From contig NZ_RHOD01000018.1 in the NCBI RefSeq assembly GCF_003946095.1, positions 1 to 57,655 of the forward strand: DNA of 57,655 nucleotides. The letters run 5' to 3'. The stretch comes from Levilactobacillus lindianensis (lineage in GTDB: Bacteria > Bacillota > Bacilli > Lactobacillales > Lactobacillaceae). Made by a program: the position numbers and the translations under genes. The notes below the pieces were generated by a model. It worked only from the letters and a program-made list of their open reading frames with translations. It had not been told where the DNA came from and searched no databases. Positions 28,957 through 37,064 of the stretch are shown one piece after another (position 1 is the stretch's first letter; each line of letters begins with the position of its first letter).

Positions 28957-28971
28957 ATGAAAGCGAATACA
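28957..28971 (+). promoter_or_regulatory. Catabolite response element (CRE) in the murQ leader
   Basis: ATGAAAGCGAATACA matches the CcpA consensus WTGNAANCGNWNNCW at every fixed position. It lies downstream of the presumed -10, a position where CcpA-HPr would block transcription. An overlapping inverted repeat GCGAAT/ATTCGC spans 28963-28979. Confidence 0.7.
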
Positions 28972-29009
28972 TTATTCGCCATACATAGTGAAAGTTGGAG
29001 GTCTACACG

Positions 29010-29921
29010 ATGCATTTTGATGACTTGCTCACGGAACAACGAAATCACCGCTCGACGCACATTGATCGGGAATCGACTTTGGAAATGGTGGCAACCATTA
29101 ATCGCGAGGACCATCGCGTGGCACGCGCGGTGCAAAAACAATTACCAGAAATCGCTGCTGCGATCGATGCAGCTTTTCCCAAATTCGACGATGGCGGCCG
29201 GCTAATTTATGTCGGTGCCGGGACTTCCGGCCGGTTAGGGGTCATTGATGCCACGGAGCTACAACCGACCTACGGGCTAACCGCGGAGCAAACCTTTGGC
29301 TTAATTGCCGGGGGAACCGAGGCGTTGACGCATACCATTCAAGCAGTTGAAGATTCGCCAGAATTGGCACAGGATGATCTGGCAGCCGTTAATTTAGGCC
29401 CTAAGGATGTCGTTATTGCTAGTGCGGCATCTGGCCAGACGCCTTACACGGTCAGTGCCTTACAGTTTGCCCAGGACCAGGGTGCCCTGGGGATTGGGTT
29501 CTCCTGTATCGAGGATAGCCCGTTAGCTAAGTTGGCCGATTATCCTATCACCCCCGTCGTTGGCCCCGAAGTCATTACGGGGGCGACCCTGTTGAAGGCT
29601 GGGACTGCGGAAAAAATGGTCTTGAACATGTTGTCGACGGGCATTATGATTAAATCTGGGAAGGTTTATCAGAACCTAATGATTAACGTGGTCCCTTCAA
29701 ACGGGAAGACCTTTGAACGGGCCAAGAAGATCATTGCCGAGGCCACCCAGACCTCAACATTAGCCGCAGAACGGGCTTTAGACCGGGCAGGTAACAACGT
29801 GCCATTGGCGATTGTCTTAATTGAAACCAAGGGAACGATTGCCGAAGCGAAGGCCCTGTTAGGTGCGACGAATGGCCACGTTTCTCAGGCCGTTAAGTTA
29901 AACGATAGTCATCAAGATTGA
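29010..29921 (+). CDS. murQ: N-acetylmuramic acid 6-phosphate etherase MurQ
   Basis: MurQ splits the lactyl ether of MurNAc 6-phosphate to give GlcNAc 6-phosphate and D-lactate, in cell wall recycling. It is a SIS-domain enzyme: the sugar-phosphate loop YVGAGTSGRLGVIDATELQP begins near residue 67, and IASAASGQTPYTVSAL and TGATLLKAGTAEKMVLNML follow. ATG 29010 has GGAGG 8 bases upstream, giving 303 residues. There is no murP transporter or kinase beside it. The CRE site suggests glucose repression. Confidence 0.95.
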   Translation: MHFDDLLTEQRNHRSTHIDRESTLEMVATINREDHRVARAVQKQLPEIAAAIDAAFPKFDDGGRLIYVGAGTSGRLGVIDATELQPTYGLTAEQTFGLIAGGTEALTHTIQAVEDSPELAQDDLAAVNLGPKDVVIASAASGQTPYTVSALQFAQDQGALGIGFSCIEDSPLAKLADYPITPVVGPEVITGATLLKAGTAEKMVLNMLSTGIMIKSGKVYQNLMINVVPSNGKTFERAKKIIAEATQTSTLAAERALDRAGNNVPLAIVLIETKGTIAEAKALLGATNGHVSQAVKLNDSHQD

Positions 29922-29931
29922 CCATCATCTC

Positions 29932-29981
29932 AGCCATTAGGGGCTACCGTGCGACAAGTACGGTTAGTTCCTAGTGGCTTT
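29932..29981 (+). terminator. Hairpin after murQ, weak terminator
   Basis: AGCCATTAGG (29932-29941) pairs with CCTAGTGGCT (29970-29979) with one wobble, and the inner ACCGT/ACGGT extends the stem. Only two or three T residues follow, so termination may be partial and read into the lacI-family gene. Confidence 0.5.
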
Positions 29982-30049
29982 AGGGTTAAGCATGAATTGA
30001 AACTGGAAAAGGGAAACCTTGAGGATACCTAAACGGTGTGGAGGGTGCT

Positions 30050-31060
30050 ATGACACGGAAAGTAACGATTCGAGACCTCGCGGAAGCCGCTGGGGTGTCA
30101 GTCACAACAGTTTCACAAATCTTAAACGGTAAGGGCGAGCGTTTCAGCCTCGAGACTCGGCGCCGGGTGCATCACCTACAAGAAGAATTGGGTTACGTGC
30201 CTGATTTCAATGCGCGCAACCTCATTATGAAGTCGGCGCAGACCATTGGTGTTCTGGTCCCTAACTTGGGAAACCCCTTCTTTAGTATGTTCATCCGGGG
30301 GGTTCAATCGGCCAGCCGCGAACGACGGTTCATTCCTTTAATTTTCGGGGCGGACCACGACGAGGATCTGGAAAGCTACTACCTGCAGGAACTGATTAAG
30401 CGGGCGGTGGATGGGTTAATCATTGCCAGTGCGTCCATTACGGCGGAAGCCATTGATAATATTTTGAAAAAGAATGGGATTCCGTATCTCCTGATTGATC
30501 AAAACGGAGGACCAAGTATGGACCGAGTCCGGATCGATGAGGACCACGGCGGCCGATTGGCGGCGGAACATCTGCTATCATTAGGGCACCGCAAGATTGC
30601 GGTAGTTATGCCGGAAAATGCCACGGAAAACTTGCAAATTCGTTTGGCTGGCTTCAAAGACCGTTTGGCTCAGGATGGTGTGGACCTACCGGATGACGCA
30701 ATTATCCTATCGCCAATGTCCAAGCTCGGTGGTTACCAAGCGTCAGCCGATGTGCTGGCCCTTTCAGCCACGGCAGTCTTCGCCATTAACGATGAAACAG
30801 CCATGGGGCTGATTCGGGGGCTTCACGAAGAAGGCAAACGAGTTCCCGAGGATGTCTCGGTGATGGGGTACGATGATATCGACTTTGACGAGTATATTGT
30901 CCCGAAGCTCAGCACCGTGCATCAACCGGTAGTGACAATGGGGCGGCAGGCGACCATGCTTCTGATCAATCGCATTCAAAACACCCGGCAGGCCCCACAG
31001 GCCGTGGAGTTACCGGTGGACTTGAAGCAACGTGAGAGTACCGGGCCAGCCTCGTCCTAA
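30050..31060 (+). CDS. rbsR: LacI-family transcriptional regulator, probable RbsR
   Basis: The N-terminal helix-turn-helix is VTIRDLAEAAGVSVTTVSQI, followed by the hinge region and a periplasmic-binding-protein-like sensor domain (IGVLVPNLGNPFFSMFIRGV, VRIDEDHGGRLAAEHLLSLG, STVHQPVVTMGRQA). ATG 30050 follows GGAGG by 5 bases and gives 336 residues. A ribokinase gene lies immediately downstream behind a 14-bp palindrome, which suggests ribose control. Because murQ lies upstream, a MurNAc-related effector is an alternative. The sequence alone does not decide between them. Confidence 0.88.
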   Translation: MTRKVTIRDLAEAAGVSVTTVSQILNGKGERFSLETRRRVHHLQEELGYVPDFNARNLIMKSAQTIGVLVPNLGNPFFSMFIRGVQSASRERRFIPLIFGADHDEDLESYYLQELIKRAVDGLIIASASITAEAIDNILKKNGIPYLLIDQNGGPSMDRVRIDEDHGGRLAAEHLLSLGHRKIAVVMPENATENLQIRLAGFKDRLAQDGVDLPDDAIILSPMSKLGGYQASADVLALSATAVFAINDETAMGLIRGLHEEGKRVPEDVSVMGYDDIDFDEYIVPKLSTVHQPVVTMGRQATMLLINRIQNTRQAPQAVELPVDLKQRESTGPASS

Positions 31061-31078
31061 TTTTTTATCAATTGGGAC

Positions 31079-31107
31079 TTGTAAGCCCTTTCGAAAAATG
31101 ATACGCT
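31079..31107 (+). promoter_or_regulatory. rbsK promoter
   Basis: TTGTAA (31079-31084), 17 bp, and TGaTACGCT with the extended -10 at 31099-31107. The palindromic operator lies 40 bases downstream. Confidence 0.55.
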
Positions 31108-31146
31108 AGTGACAAGAAAGCGAATTGCCGCGCGTGTCGGTAGTGA

Positions 31147-31160
31147 GTAAAACGTTTTAC
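31147..31160 (+). promoter_or_regulatory. LacI-type operator palindrome before rbsK
   Basis: GTAAAACGTTTTAC is a perfect 14-bp palindrome with the central CG typical of LacI/GalR family operators. It lies between the promoter and the rbsK ribosome site, so bound repressor would block elongation. The adjacent LacI-family protein is the obvious candidate to bind it. Confidence 0.75.
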
Positions 31161-31193
31161 GAACGGAATATGGTTAAGGAGTGGAATTTATTT

Positions 31194-32111
31194 ATGGCAA
31201 ACAAAGTAACTGTTCTTGGAAGTCTCAACGTGGATACAACTTTACGGGTACCTCGCATGCCGTTACCCGGTGAAACTTTGTCAACTGAAAACAAAAGTAG
31301 TGCCGCTGGTGGTAAAGGTGCCAACCAAGCCGTCGCAGCCGCACGTGCCGGTGCCGAAACACGTTTTATCGGTAAGGTAGGGAACGATGACGCAGGGCGC
31401 TTCATGGTAGAATCTCTGCAAAATGATGGTATTGATACCAGTGCTATTGTCACGGACCAAACCGTTGGGACTGGTTCTGCTTTCATCCTCTTGGATGAAG
31501 CAGGTCAAAACAGTATCTTGGTTTATGGGGGGTCCAACCAACAGATCGAAGAAAAAGAAGTGTTGGCCGATGAAGATGACATCGCCAACGAAGACTTCTT
31601 GATCACGCAGTTTGAAACGCCACAAGCTGCCGCTTTAACTGCCTTTAAGGTGGCTAAGAAGCATGGTGTGACGACGATCTTGAACCCAGCTCCAGCTGCC
31701 GAGATCAGTCCTGAACTGTTGACCTTCACCGATTTAGTTGTGCCTAACGAAACTGAAAGTGCTGATTTGACGGGTATTGAAGTGACCGACGTGGCTTCAA
31801 TGGATGCCAATGCTAAGAAGTTCCGTGAAATGGGTGTTAAGAACCTGATCATCACGGTTGGTAGTAAGGGTGCTTACTACGCTACCGAAAAGGCATCTGG
31901 CTTCGTGCCAGCCTTCAAGGTTAAGGCCGTTGACACGACCGCTGCCGGTGATACTTTCATTGGTGCCTTGAGTTCACAATTGAAACCTGACCTGAGCAAC
32001 ATTGAAACGGCCTTGGTCTTTGCCCAACGTGCCAGTTCATTGACGGTTCAAGGATTAGGGGCTATGCCTTCAATTCCAACCTACGACCAAGTGGTTGAAG
32101 CAAGTAAATAA
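31194..32111 (+). CDS. rbsK: Ribokinase
   Basis: Ribokinase phosphorylates D-ribose to ribose 5-phosphate. The PfkB-family motifs are present: the N-terminal GSLNVDTTLRVPRMPLPGET, AAGGKGANQAVAAARAG, and the C-terminal ATP/anion-hole motif DTTAAGDTF with catalytic D253. ATG 31194 (MANKVTVLGSLN) follows AAGGAG by 12 bases. An ATG at 31170 lacks a ribosome site. Length is 305 residues. No ribose transporter or rbsD is adjacent. Transketolase, which also uses ribose 5-phosphate, is the next gene. Confidence 0.96.
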   Translation: MANKVTVLGSLNVDTTLRVPRMPLPGETLSTENKSSAAGGKGANQAVAAARAGAETRFIGKVGNDDAGRFMVESLQNDGIDTSAIVTDQTVGTGSAFILLDEAGQNSILVYGGSNQQIEEKEVLADEDDIANEDFLITQFETPQAAALTAFKVAKKHGVTTILNPAPAAEISPELLTFTDLVVPNETESADLTGIEVTDVASMDANAKKFREMGVKNLIITVGSKGAYYATEKASGFVPAFKVKAVDTTAAGDTFIGALSSQLKPDLSNIETALVFAQRASSLTVQGLGAMPSIPTYDQVVEASK

Positions 32112-32137
32112 GTTTTTCTGAAAATGATTCGTAAATT

Positions 32138-32180
32138 AAACGATCCTTTCCAAGACTTTTGGAAATGGGTCGTTTTTTTT
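32138..32180 (+). terminator. Rho-independent terminator of rbsK
   Basis: AAACGATCCTTTCCAA (32138-32153) pairs with TTGGAAATGGGTCGTTT (from 32158) with minor mismatches, ending in T8. Confidence 0.88.
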
Positions 32181-32285
32181 GCGGTCAGGAAAGACAACCG
32201 GTTGCAATATTATCAAAGCGGTCTATCTGAATATTAAAGATTATCTTAATTATAAACCGCGTCAATTTAACTTTCTGCAAGATGG

Positions 32286-32314
32286 TTGCATTATTTGTGA
32301 TGAATTGGTATAGT
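32286..32314 (+). promoter_or_regulatory. Transketolase promoter
   Basis: TTGCAT (32286-32291), 17 bp, TATAGT (32309-32314). The 100-base leader contains GGGGAGG with no obvious start after it. Upstream, GCGGT (32218-32222) and ACCGC (32256-32260) bracket an AT-rich dyad. Confidence 0.65.
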
Positions 32315-32416
32315 TATGAAAGTCGGGGAGGAATTCCCTGAGATTATTGGCACCTAATCTATAAATTTCCGTTGACCGTGAGCTGTCCGGCCAACCAAAG
32401 TGAGGTTAATGAACAA

Positions 32417-34435
32417 ATGTTGAATGAACAATCGGCACCAATCAAATTTGATGAAGTGGACAATCAAGCAGTAACGGCCGTACGGATGTTAAGCATGGAT
32501 ATGATTTCTCGGGCCCATTCCGGGCACCCTGGATTACCATTAGGAGCGGCTCCCATGGCTTATGTGCTGTTTTCACGGCATCTGCGCGTTGATCCATCTT
32601 TCCCACAATGGTTTAATCGCGACCGGTTTGTCTTATCGGCGGGTCACGGATCGGCCATGCTCTACAGCTTGCTACATCTGAGTGGCTTTGCCATTACCCG
32701 AGAAGACCTGATGAGCTTTCGGCAATTGGGGAGTAAGACACCGGGTCATCCCGAATATGGCGTGACGCCTGGTGTTGATGCCACGACCGGCCCGCTGGGT
32801 CAGGGGATTGGAATGGCTGTGGGAATGGCCATTGCTGAAAGTCACTTGCGGGGTGTTTACAATCGTCCCGATTACGACGTGGTTGATCACTATACTTATG
32901 CACTGTGTGGCGATGGGGATTTACTTGAAGGGGTTGCGGCTGAGTCTGCGAGTTTAGCCGGGCAACTGCAATTAAACCGCCTGATCGTCTTATATGATTC
33001 AAATGACATTTCACTAGATGGCCCGCTGACCAATGCCAGTCATGATAACGTCGGTGAACGTTTCCAGAGTTACGGGTGGAACTACGCACGGGTTGCGGAC
33101 GGTAATGACCTTGAAGCAATCGATGCGGCTATTCGGTCCGCAAAGCAAAACACGGGCGGCCCAACCTTGATTGAAGTGAAGACACAGATTGGGGCCGGGA
33201 GCCCTAAGGCCGGCACAAACAAGGTTCACGGTGCGCCATTGAATGACGAAGATCTTGCCGCTACTCGCGACTTCTATCACTGGAATGAAGATCCTTTCAC
33301 AGTACCCGATGCCGTTACTGAACGCTTTATGAGTACCATTAAGGCACGTGGTTGGGCAAACCACCAATCATGGTCTAGCCTGATTGCCCGGTACTCTAAG
33401 GCAGAACCCGAGCTGGCTAAGCAATTTGCCCAAGGTGTTAGCCAAACGCTTCCAGCCGGCTACACAGACAATGTGCCAACATATTATAAGAAGGATGCCT
33501 TGGCTACGCGGGCTAGTGGTTCTCAAGTCTTACAAGAATTGAGCAAGTCGTGCCCGAACCTGTGGGGTGGATCCGCTGACCTGTTTAGTTCAAACAAGAC
33601 AGCCATTGCTGGTGCCGATCGGTTCAGTCCTACGAACCGGCAAGGCCGCAACCTCTGGTTTGGGGTACGGGAGTTTGCTGAAGCTGCTGCCATGAACGGG
33701 ATTGCATTGCATGGTGGGACCCGCGTTTATGGATCGACGTTCTTCGTTTTCTCCGATTACATGAAGCCAGCCATGCGGTTAGCTGCACTGCAACAATTGC
33801 CAGTGATTTACGTCTTAACGCATGATTCTCTGGCAGTTGGGGAAGATGGGCCAACTCACGAACCGGTAGAACAGTTGGCCGCGCTGCGTTCCATTCCTAA
33901 CCTGACCGTTTTCCGGCCAGCCGATGGTAATGAAACGGCTGCTGCTTGGGAGGCCGCATTGGAAACAACGGACCATCCCGTGGCCTTGGTTCTGACACGG
34001 CAGGCTCTGCCAACCTTACCACTTCCGGCAGCCAAGGTTCACACCGGGGTTACGCGTGGAGGCTATGTCGTTCGGGATGCTAAGGATGATGCCGAGGGGA
34101 TTCTGATGGCTTCCGGGTCTGAAGTTCAATTGGCGTTACAGGCTCAGGAACGGTTAGCCGAATTGGGACACGACGTTCGTGTCGTTTCCATTCCTAGTTT
34201 TGAGACCTTCAACGACCAGAGCAAGGACTACCAAGAAGCTGTCTTGCCAATGAAGCTTCGTCGCCGTGTGGCGGTCGAAATGGCAAGTGGATCAAGCTGG
34301 TATCAATTCGTTGGTCTGGATGGGGTCGCCTTGACTCAGAATGACTTTGGGGCCAGTGGTAAGGGCGAAGAAGTCATTGCCATGGCCGGCTTTACAACTG
34401 ACAAGGTCGTTCAAGCCTACTTGCAACTTAAATAA
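32417..34435 (+). CDS. tkt: Transketolase
   Basis: Transketolase moves two-carbon units between pentose-pathway sugars with thiamine diphosphate. The TPP-binding segment is ALCGDGDLLEGVAAESASLA followed by LYDSNDISLDG. The N-terminal SGHPGLPLGAAPMAYVL and the central HDSLAVGEDGPTHEPVEQLA are family signatures. ATG 32417 (MLNEQSAPIKFDE) has GTGAGG 11 bases upstream and gives 672 residues. A TTG at 32372 would add 15 residues. With rbsK upstream, it links ribose uptake to central carbon and aromatic precursor supply. Confidence 0.96.
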   Translation: MLNEQSAPIKFDEVDNQAVTAVRMLSMDMISRAHSGHPGLPLGAAPMAYVLFSRHLRVDPSFPQWFNRDRFVLSAGHGSAMLYSLLHLSGFAITREDLMSFRQLGSKTPGHPEYGVTPGVDATTGPLGQGIGMAVGMAIAESHLRGVYNRPDYDVVDHYTYALCGDGDLLEGVAAESASLAGQLQLNRLIVLYDSNDISLDGPLTNASHDNVGERFQSYGWNYARVADGNDLEAIDAAIRSAKQNTGGPTLIEVKTQIGAGSPKAGTNKVHGAPLNDEDLAATRDFYHWNEDPFTVPDAVTERFMSTIKARGWANHQSWSSLIARYSKAEPELAKQFAQGVSQTLPAGYTDNVPTYYKKDALATRASGSQVLQELSKSCPNLWGGSADLFSSNKTAIAGADRFSPTNRQGRNLWFGVREFAEAAAMNGIALHGGTRVYGSTFFVFSDYMKPAMRLAALQQLPVIYVLTHDSLAVGEDGPTHEPVEQLAALRSIPNLTVFRPADGNETAAAWEAALETTDHPVALVLTRQALPTLPLPAAKVHTGVTRGGYVVRDAKDDAEGILMASGSEVQLALQAQERLAELGHDVRVVSIPSFETFNDQSKDYQEAVLPMKLRRRVAVEMASGSSWYQFVGLDGVALTQNDFGASGKGEEVIAMAGFTTDKVVQAYLQLK

Positions 34436-34455
34436 TTTCACGTTATGTCCTCTGG

Positions 34456-34490
34456 ACCGGGTTGGCCTTCCGCAGCTAGCCCGGTTTTTT
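34456..34490 (+). terminator. Rho-independent terminator of tkt
   Basis: ACCGGGTTGGC (34456-34466) pairs with CTAGCCCGGT (to 34485), followed by TTTTTT. Confidence 0.85.
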
Positions 34491-34562
34491 CGTGGGGGCG
34501 GGCCTAGTAAGTTGACTGATTTATTGGTATATTGGGGGTAAAGAAACTGGAGGCGGTTTTTA

Positions 34563-35456
34563 ATGGAAATTAGACGGATCAAGGTGCCGACGGCGTTGGT
34601 ATGGTCAACGCCCAAGGCTGTTGGCAAGAGTGATCAGGCGTATCTCAAGTCAGGGGACCTCACGACTTGGTTGGCCACCCGCAAACCGGCGGACTTGCAG
34701 CGTTTGTCAGATGACGAGGCGCTAGTAACCGAAGCCCTGTTTAATGACCGCGTTGTCCTCGATCGGCAGGCTGATGGCTGGGCCAAGGTCTTTGTGACGC
34801 GCCAGCCTAACCGACTGGAACGTCGCGGTTATCCTGGTTGGATTCCGCTCTCACAGTTGACTGAAAGCGATGCTGAATTGGATTACCCGACCACGACGGT
34901 GCGGTTGGTTCAACCGACCACGACGCTGTTGGGGCCTGATGAACAACCCCGTTTAGAGTTACCGATGGGAACAATTCTCACGACAACCGGTCAAGATGAT
35001 CACTGGATTGATGTCGTGACGCCGCTAGGTGCCGGCAAGATTGCCGCCAGTGCGGCCAAGATTGGGGTCAGTGGCGTGAACGATGGTAGCCGGATCCTCG
35101 CGCTAGCCGAACAGTTTCTGGGAACGCCTTACCTGTGGGGAGGCATTACGCCAACCGGATTTGATTGTTCTGGTCTGATTTACAGTTTGCACCGGGTTTT
35201 GGGCTACACTATTCCTCGTGACGCTAGTGATCAGTTTGCGAATGGTTATCCAGTGCCGCCGGAAGAATTGACGGCCGGTGACTTAGTTTTCTTTGCCAAA
35301 GATCATGGGACTGGTGACATTCACCATGTTGGCTTGTACGCCGGCTCAGGATGCCTCTTACATGCCCCGAAGCCTGGTGAACCCGTCCAGAAGATTAAAA
35401 TGGCGGCTTCCAAGTTAGCTCCGGAATATGCGGGATCACGGCGTTTCTGGCAATAA
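34563..35456 (+). CDS. Cytoplasmic NlpC/P60 peptidase with SH3-like domains (YkfC type)
   Basis: The C-terminal 125 residues are an NlpC/P60 cysteine peptidase with C202 (FDCSGL), H255 (HHVGLY) and H267 (HAPKPGE). The first 165 residues look like two SH3b domains (ADGWAKVFVTRQ..., DDHWIDVVTPLG). There is no signal peptide or membrane anchor, so it acts inside the cell. This matches YkfC-type gamma-D-glutamyl-L-diamino acid endopeptidases, which trim recycled muropeptides. ACTGGAGG lies 9 bases before the ATG. A TATATT at 34528-34533 may be its -10. Confidence 0.85.
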   Translation: MEIRRIKVPTALVWSTPKAVGKSDQAYLKSGDLTTWLATRKPADLQRLSDDEALVTEALFNDRVVLDRQADGWAKVFVTRQPNRLERRGYPGWIPLSQLTESDAELDYPTTTVRLVQPTTTLLGPDEQPRLELPMGTILTTTGQDDHWIDVVTPLGAGKIAASAAKIGVSGVNDGSRILALAEQFLGTPYLWGGITPTGFDCSGLIYSLHRVLGYTIPRDASDQFANGYPVPPEELTAGDLVFFAKDHGTGDIHHVGLYAGSGCLLHAPKPGEPVQKIKMAASKLAPEYAGSRRFWQ

Positions 35457-35516
35457 ACCAGAGTTTTGAAGAATTCTCTAAGCTCACCGCTGATTCAACT
35501 AGACCGTTTGACGCCG

Positions 35517-35525
35517 TGCTATACT
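35517..35525 (+). promoter_or_regulatory. Extended -10 promoter of the DUF1002 gene
   Basis: TGcTATACT is a near-consensus extended -10. The TTGACG at 35508-35513 is too close to be its -35. Confidence 0.5.
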
Positions 35526-35568
35526 GGGCTTACAGGGAAGTCAATCAAGTGAGAAGAGAGGCAAACTA

Positions 35569-36585
35569 ATGAAGTTAAAACATTTATTAATTGGTCTGAC
35601 GGTGGCAACGCTGGGACTGGGAATTGGGTTCGGTGGTCGGACGCTCGCAGTTCACGCGGACACGACGGACGCCAGCAGTTCTTCAGCTTCGAGTGGCAGT
35701 TCCGTTCAGACAAAGGCTTTATCGAAGGCCTACGTCGTTTATGGCGCTGGCTTAGCCAGTGAAGATAAGAGTAAGGTGGGTGACGCCCTAGGGGCCAAGT
35801 CCAATTATACTGAACTCACGGTTAATGGGAGCGACTACGCACAGTATCTCAACTCTGCTGGGACCTCGGATGCCAGCATGATTAGTTCCGTTTCATTGGC
35901 ACCCGCCGATCCAGGGACTGGGGTTAAGGTGAATATCGCTAACTACGACGGTCAGAACAATATTACCGAAGTGACCTCGCAACAATATGCCATGGTTGCC
36001 ACCATGGCTGGGGTGAAGGATGTTATTATCACCGTGACCGCCGATAAGACGGTTTCCGGTGAATCTGCGCTGACCGGGGTCTATAAGGCGTTGGCAGCCG
36101 ATGGCCTGACATTGAACGCTGAGAATACGCAGGCGGCCAATGGTGTGCTGGATGCCACCCAACCCGCCATCGATAGCAACAGCAAGGATAATAAATATCC
36201 GGGTAAGTTGATGTCGGCGGTTGGGGATGTTTCGTCCGACCTGGCCAAACAACGACAAAATGGCAACGACTTGGCGACCAAGGCAGATATTGAAGCCATG
36301 CTCCAAAAGGCGTTAGCTAATAAGGGGATTGCGGATCAGACCAGTTCAACGCAGATTACCAATATTGCGGTTGCACTGAGCAAGGTTCAAGCAGCCCCAG
36401 TTTCAACCAGTAAGACCTATATTAAAAATGTGACGAATGTTGCCGACAACCTGGCCAACAGTATCGGGAACAAGATGGCTAGTGTGAAGGACTTTGCCAA
36501 CAGTGCGGACGCGCAGAAGGCGGAAAATTTCCTTGTCCAGATCTGGCATAAAGTGGTTTCGTTCTTCAGTAGCATCTTTGGCTAG
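35569..36585 (+). CDS. Secreted DUF1002 domain protein
   Basis: A Sec signal peptide (KLKHLLIGLTVATLGLGIGF, cleaved near VHA-DT at about residue 30) and a serine-rich spacer precede a DUF1002 domain beginning KAYVVYGAGLASEDKSKVGD. The family is exported in Firmicutes and has no known activity. A C-terminal segment (residues about 310-338) ends in a hydrophobic amphipathic helix, FLVQIWHKVVSFFSSIFG, which may touch the membrane. AGAGAGGC precedes the ATG. It stands alone between an extended -10 promoter and a strong terminator. Confidence 0.85.
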   Translation: MKLKHLLIGLTVATLGLGIGFGGRTLAVHADTTDASSSSASSGSSVQTKALSKAYVVYGAGLASEDKSKVGDALGAKSNYTELTVNGSDYAQYLNSAGTSDASMISSVSLAPADPGTGVKVNIANYDGQNNITEVTSQQYAMVATMAGVKDVIITVTADKTVSGESALTGVYKALAADGLTLNAENTQAANGVLDATQPAIDSNSKDNKYPGKLMSAVGDVSSDLAKQRQNGNDLATKADIEAMLQKALANKGIADQTSSTQITNIAVALSKVQAAPVSTSKTYIKNVTNVADNLANSIGNKMASVKDFANSADAQKAENFLVQIWHKVVSFFSSIFG

Positions 36586-36615
36586 AACGGGTAAGATTAG
36601 TGAGATAACAAATTA

Positions 36616-36640
36616 ACGGGAGAATTTCTCCCGTTTTTTT
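36616..36640 (+). terminator. Rho-independent terminator of the DUF1002 gene
   Basis: ACGGGAGAA (36616-36624) and TTCTCCCGT (36626-36634) form a tight hairpin followed by T7. Confidence 0.92.
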
Positions 36641-36816
36641 GTGCGTAAATTTAAATTTCACAATCTTTAGGCAAATCGGGACGATTGTAACTTACAGAAA
36701 GCGTCTTCAACGGGAACTTGTAGGCTGCAACTGAAATTGAATGACGAAAGTTTATGCATTACCAATCATTTTAGCCAAGATAGTTCGTTAATGAAAATGA
36801 ACGTGAGTTCGATAAA

Positions 36817-36831
36817 TGAAAACGCTTTTCA
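36817..36831 (+). promoter_or_regulatory. CRE-like palindrome upstream of the LysM hydrolase
   Basis: TGAAAACGCTTTTCA has perfect 6-bp arms around CGC. It resembles a CcpA or other LacI-family operator but is one base longer than the 14-bp CRE consensus. It lies about 120 bases upstream of the promoter at 36953. The rest of the 36641-37064 gap shows no gene. A 16-codon ATG frame there has no ribosome site. Confidence 0.45.
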
Positions 36832-36952
36832 CCATGGTATCAAGGCTTTCAGCGATCTGTGAATGAGTGATTAGTAGATTAGGGAACGTCAGTTCAATGA
36901 GTAAAACTAGTTATGAAATTCTTAATTATTCACAAGGAACTGGGAAAACGTG

Positions 36953-36961
36953 TGGTAATAT
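36953..36961 (+). promoter_or_regulatory. Extended -10 promoter of the LysM-NlpC/P60 gene
   Basis: TGgTAATAT within GTGTGGTAATAT. The GTGTGGTAA core is shared with the mraZ promoter. No clear -35 is seen. The leader is about 100 bases. Confidence 0.5.
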
Positions 36962-37064
36962 TAATTTGTGATTCGTATTTACTATGAACGAACACCACCT
37001 GCTTCAATTTTGGCGGGTTGGGTTCACAAGCTTTGAAAATCTAAAGTCATAAAAGGACGTGTTG

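Noticed and set aside
29932-30049. Strong intrinsic terminator isolating murQ from the LacI-family gene
   Set aside because: The hairpin is good but has only a short T stretch, so full termination is not supported. It is listed as weak.
32325-32339. GGGGAGG followed by a GGAATTCC palindrome in the tkt leader as a small gene start
   Set aside because: No ATG, GTG or TTG lies at suitable spacing, and the frames close within a few codons.
35508-35513. TTGACG near the DUF1002 promoter as a -35
   Set aside because: It is only 6 bases from the TATACT -10. An extended -10 explains the promoter better.
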